Positions 14,074-15,187 of a stretch of 15,187 bases of DNA are shown piece after piece. The notes below the pieces were generated by a model. It was not told where the DNA came from, did not search any database, and saw only the letters and a program-made list of their open reading frames with translations. Each line of letters begins with the position of its first letter. The stretch's first letter is position 1. Where the stretch lies: assembly GCA_903927855.1 (NCBI GenBank), contig CAIYOL010000135.1, positions 1-15,187 of the forward strand. Direction: 5' to 3'. The stretch comes from an uncultured Planctomycetota bacterium (GTDB lineage Bacteria > Planctomycetota > Phycisphaerae > Sedimentisphaerales > Anaerobacaceae). The translations under genes and the position numbers were made by a program.

Positions 14074-14871
14074 ATGAGCAAGAGAACGGTAATTTTGATT
14101 TTCGCGCTTCTAAGCTGTGCTGCATTTTGTGCAGGTGCGGCCCGCAAAACTCCGGCGGCAGGGCCAGGGGTGCGGGACGGCTTCGGCCTGATGGGCATCG
14201 ACGGCGAATTGAGCAGCAGTGAGGGCAAATGGTTTTTCAAATTTGATTCAGAGGTGAGCGACGGTGCGGGGCAAATCAAGGCCGGTGAGACTATCGAACT
14301 GCTACCATCGACGGCACTGGGAAAAATAATCGCTGACGCCGGGAAACGGCCTGAGGCAAACTACCGGCTTTGGGGCGATGTTACAAAATACAAAGGCAAA
14401 AATTTCATATTCCCGGTTTACTTTTTGCCTGTCAGCTCAACAGAGGACATAAACAGGCCGGGGGAACCGCCGAAGGTCAAGATAGCCATCAATGAGCCGA
14501 ACGATGCATTGCCCATGCCGGAAGAGATAGTAGGCAAGCTCAAAAGCAGGCGCGTCCTACGCCAGGAACAGCTGCAAGAGGGGCTGCAATTGAAGCAGGA
14601 TTATGTGCTGACCGACAGAACGGCTCTTTTAGGCAAGAGAACCGACGGCCAAGCTGAAGTTATTCTCGATGCTCTCGGCCGGAACATCCCGCGGATTTCA
14701 CTGAGGCTGCTGCCCTGTGAAGTTTTAGAACGGGCACAGCAGGAGCAATCTGCGGAGCCTGACCCGGTGCGGTTCAAAATAGCGGGGATTATAACGCAGT
14801 ACAAGGGCGAATATTATCTGCTGCTGCAGAAAGCGATACAGGCTTACAGCCACGAAAACTTTGGCGGATAA
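14074..14871 (+). CDS. Exported protein or lipoprotein of unknown function
   Basis: No family recognised. The 265-residue product starts MSKRTVILIFALLSCAAF, with a basic N-terminus and hydrophobic stretch. LLSC at 12-15 is compatible with a lipobox, giving a lipoprotein cleaved before C15; ordinary signal peptidase cleavage after AGA is the alternative. The mature part has two similar segments, YRLWGDVTKYKGKNFIFPVY near residues 92-111 and FKIAGIITQYKGEYYLLLQK near 236-255, which suggests a repeated small beta-rich fold. The ATG at 14074 is preferred over an upstream in-frame TTG at 14047 because the TTG overlaps the LOG stop codon and would bury the signal peptide. The ribosome-binding site is weak. 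It lies between the LOG gene and hisD in the same operon. Confidence 0.65.
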   Translation: MSKRTVILIFALLSCAAFCAGAARKTPAAGPGVRDGFGLMGIDGELSSSEGKWFFKFDSEVSDGAGQIKAGETIELLPSTALGKIIADAGKRPEANYRLWGDVTKYKGKNFIFPVYFLPVSSTEDINRPGEPPKVKIAINEPNDALPMPEEIVGKLKSRRVLRQEQLQEGLQLKQDYVLTDRTALLGKRTDGQAEVILDALGRNIPRISLRLLPCEVLERAQQEQSAEPDPVRFKIAGIITQYKGEYYLLLQKAIQAYSHENFGG

Positions 14872-14882
14872 AGGAGTAATTT

Positions 14883-15187
14883 TTGCCAAACGAACTTGAC
14901 AAAATCCTAATTAAATACGACCAGCCTGATTTCAATGAACGGTTTGCGGCGGTCAGGACGGCCGTTGTTCGCGGGTCTCATTTTATCGGTGAAAAAGAAC
15001 AACAATTAGAGGCAATTCTTATCGAAGTAACCAAACGCGATGATGAGGCAGTAGCAGAATTCACGGAGAAATTTGACGGGGTGAAACTTACCCCTGAGCA
15101 ATTTAGGATATCGGAGACGGAGTTAAATAATGCCCACAAAGCAATCGACAAAAAACTTTTGAGGTCGATTCGCCAGGCGATTAAGAA
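14883..15187 (+). CDS. hisD: Histidinol dehydrogenase, N-terminal part cut off by the window edge
   Basis: Catalyses the last two steps of histidine synthesis, L-histidinol to L-histidine, with NAD and zinc. Only about 101 residues are visible. The pattern VTKRDDEAVAEFTEKFDGV, followed by an ISETELNNAHKAID helix, is the characteristic N-terminal arm of HisD; the NAD- and zinc-binding parts lie beyond the window. The start is TTG, supported by AGGAG (14872-14876) 6 nt upstream, which overlaps the end of the preceding gene. Spacing of 11 nt from that stop makes cotranscription with the aconitase group likely. Confidence 0.85.
   Translation, partial: MPNELDKILIKYDQPDFNERFAAVRTAVVRGSHFIGEKEQQLEAILIEVTKRDDEAVAEFTEKFDGVKLTPEQFRISETELNNAHKAIDKKLLRSIRQAIK

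Overview
The window looks like chromosomal DNA of an uncultured planctomycete, most likely Phycisphaerae-like (inference). The hints are a pseudopilin-like protein starting [14 protein letters not shown] and ending in a DUF1559-like H-x10-D block, a eukaryote-like UDPGP-type pyrophosphorylase in a bacterium, frequent TTG/GTG starts, and intergenic DNA full of small hairpin repeats. No rRNA, tRNA, CRISPR array or insertion sequence was recognised.

Region 1 (1-4131, minus strand) is a sugar operon read right to left: a UDPGP/UAP1-type uridylyltransferase, xylulokinase (xylB) and a xylose-isomerase-like protein (xylA, cut by the window edge). A good sigma70-type promoter lies just upstream. The two xyl genes convert D-xylose to xylulose 5-phosphate; the first gene makes a nucleotide sugar.

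Region 2 (4161-5645, plus strand) is a single secreted pseudopilin-like gene. It has its own promoter, a leader of about 410 nt containing three evenly spaced copies of TATCATAAC/TATCATACC and two hairpins, and a clear intrinsic terminator.

Region 3 (5646-6322) has no credible gene. It is a patchwork of short palindromes and degenerate direct repeats.

Region 4 (6323-11401, minus strand) is the most unusual part: an AT-richer two-gene cassette. The first gene encodes a tail-anchored protein with two or three HARE-HTH-like winged-helix segments. The second, 12 nt downstream, encodes a 973-residue fusion of a HerA/FtsK-type ATPase, TPR-like helices and an intact Mrr-type PD-(D/E)xK nuclease. 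The architecture suggests a nucleic-acid-targeting defence or restriction system (inference).

Region 5 (11505-15187, plus strand) is a housekeeping operon: an Aquifex-type aconitate hydratase, a LOG-family phosphoribohydrolase-like protein, an exported protein of unknown function, and the start of histidinol dehydrogenase (hisD). Genes are overlapping or tightly spaced.
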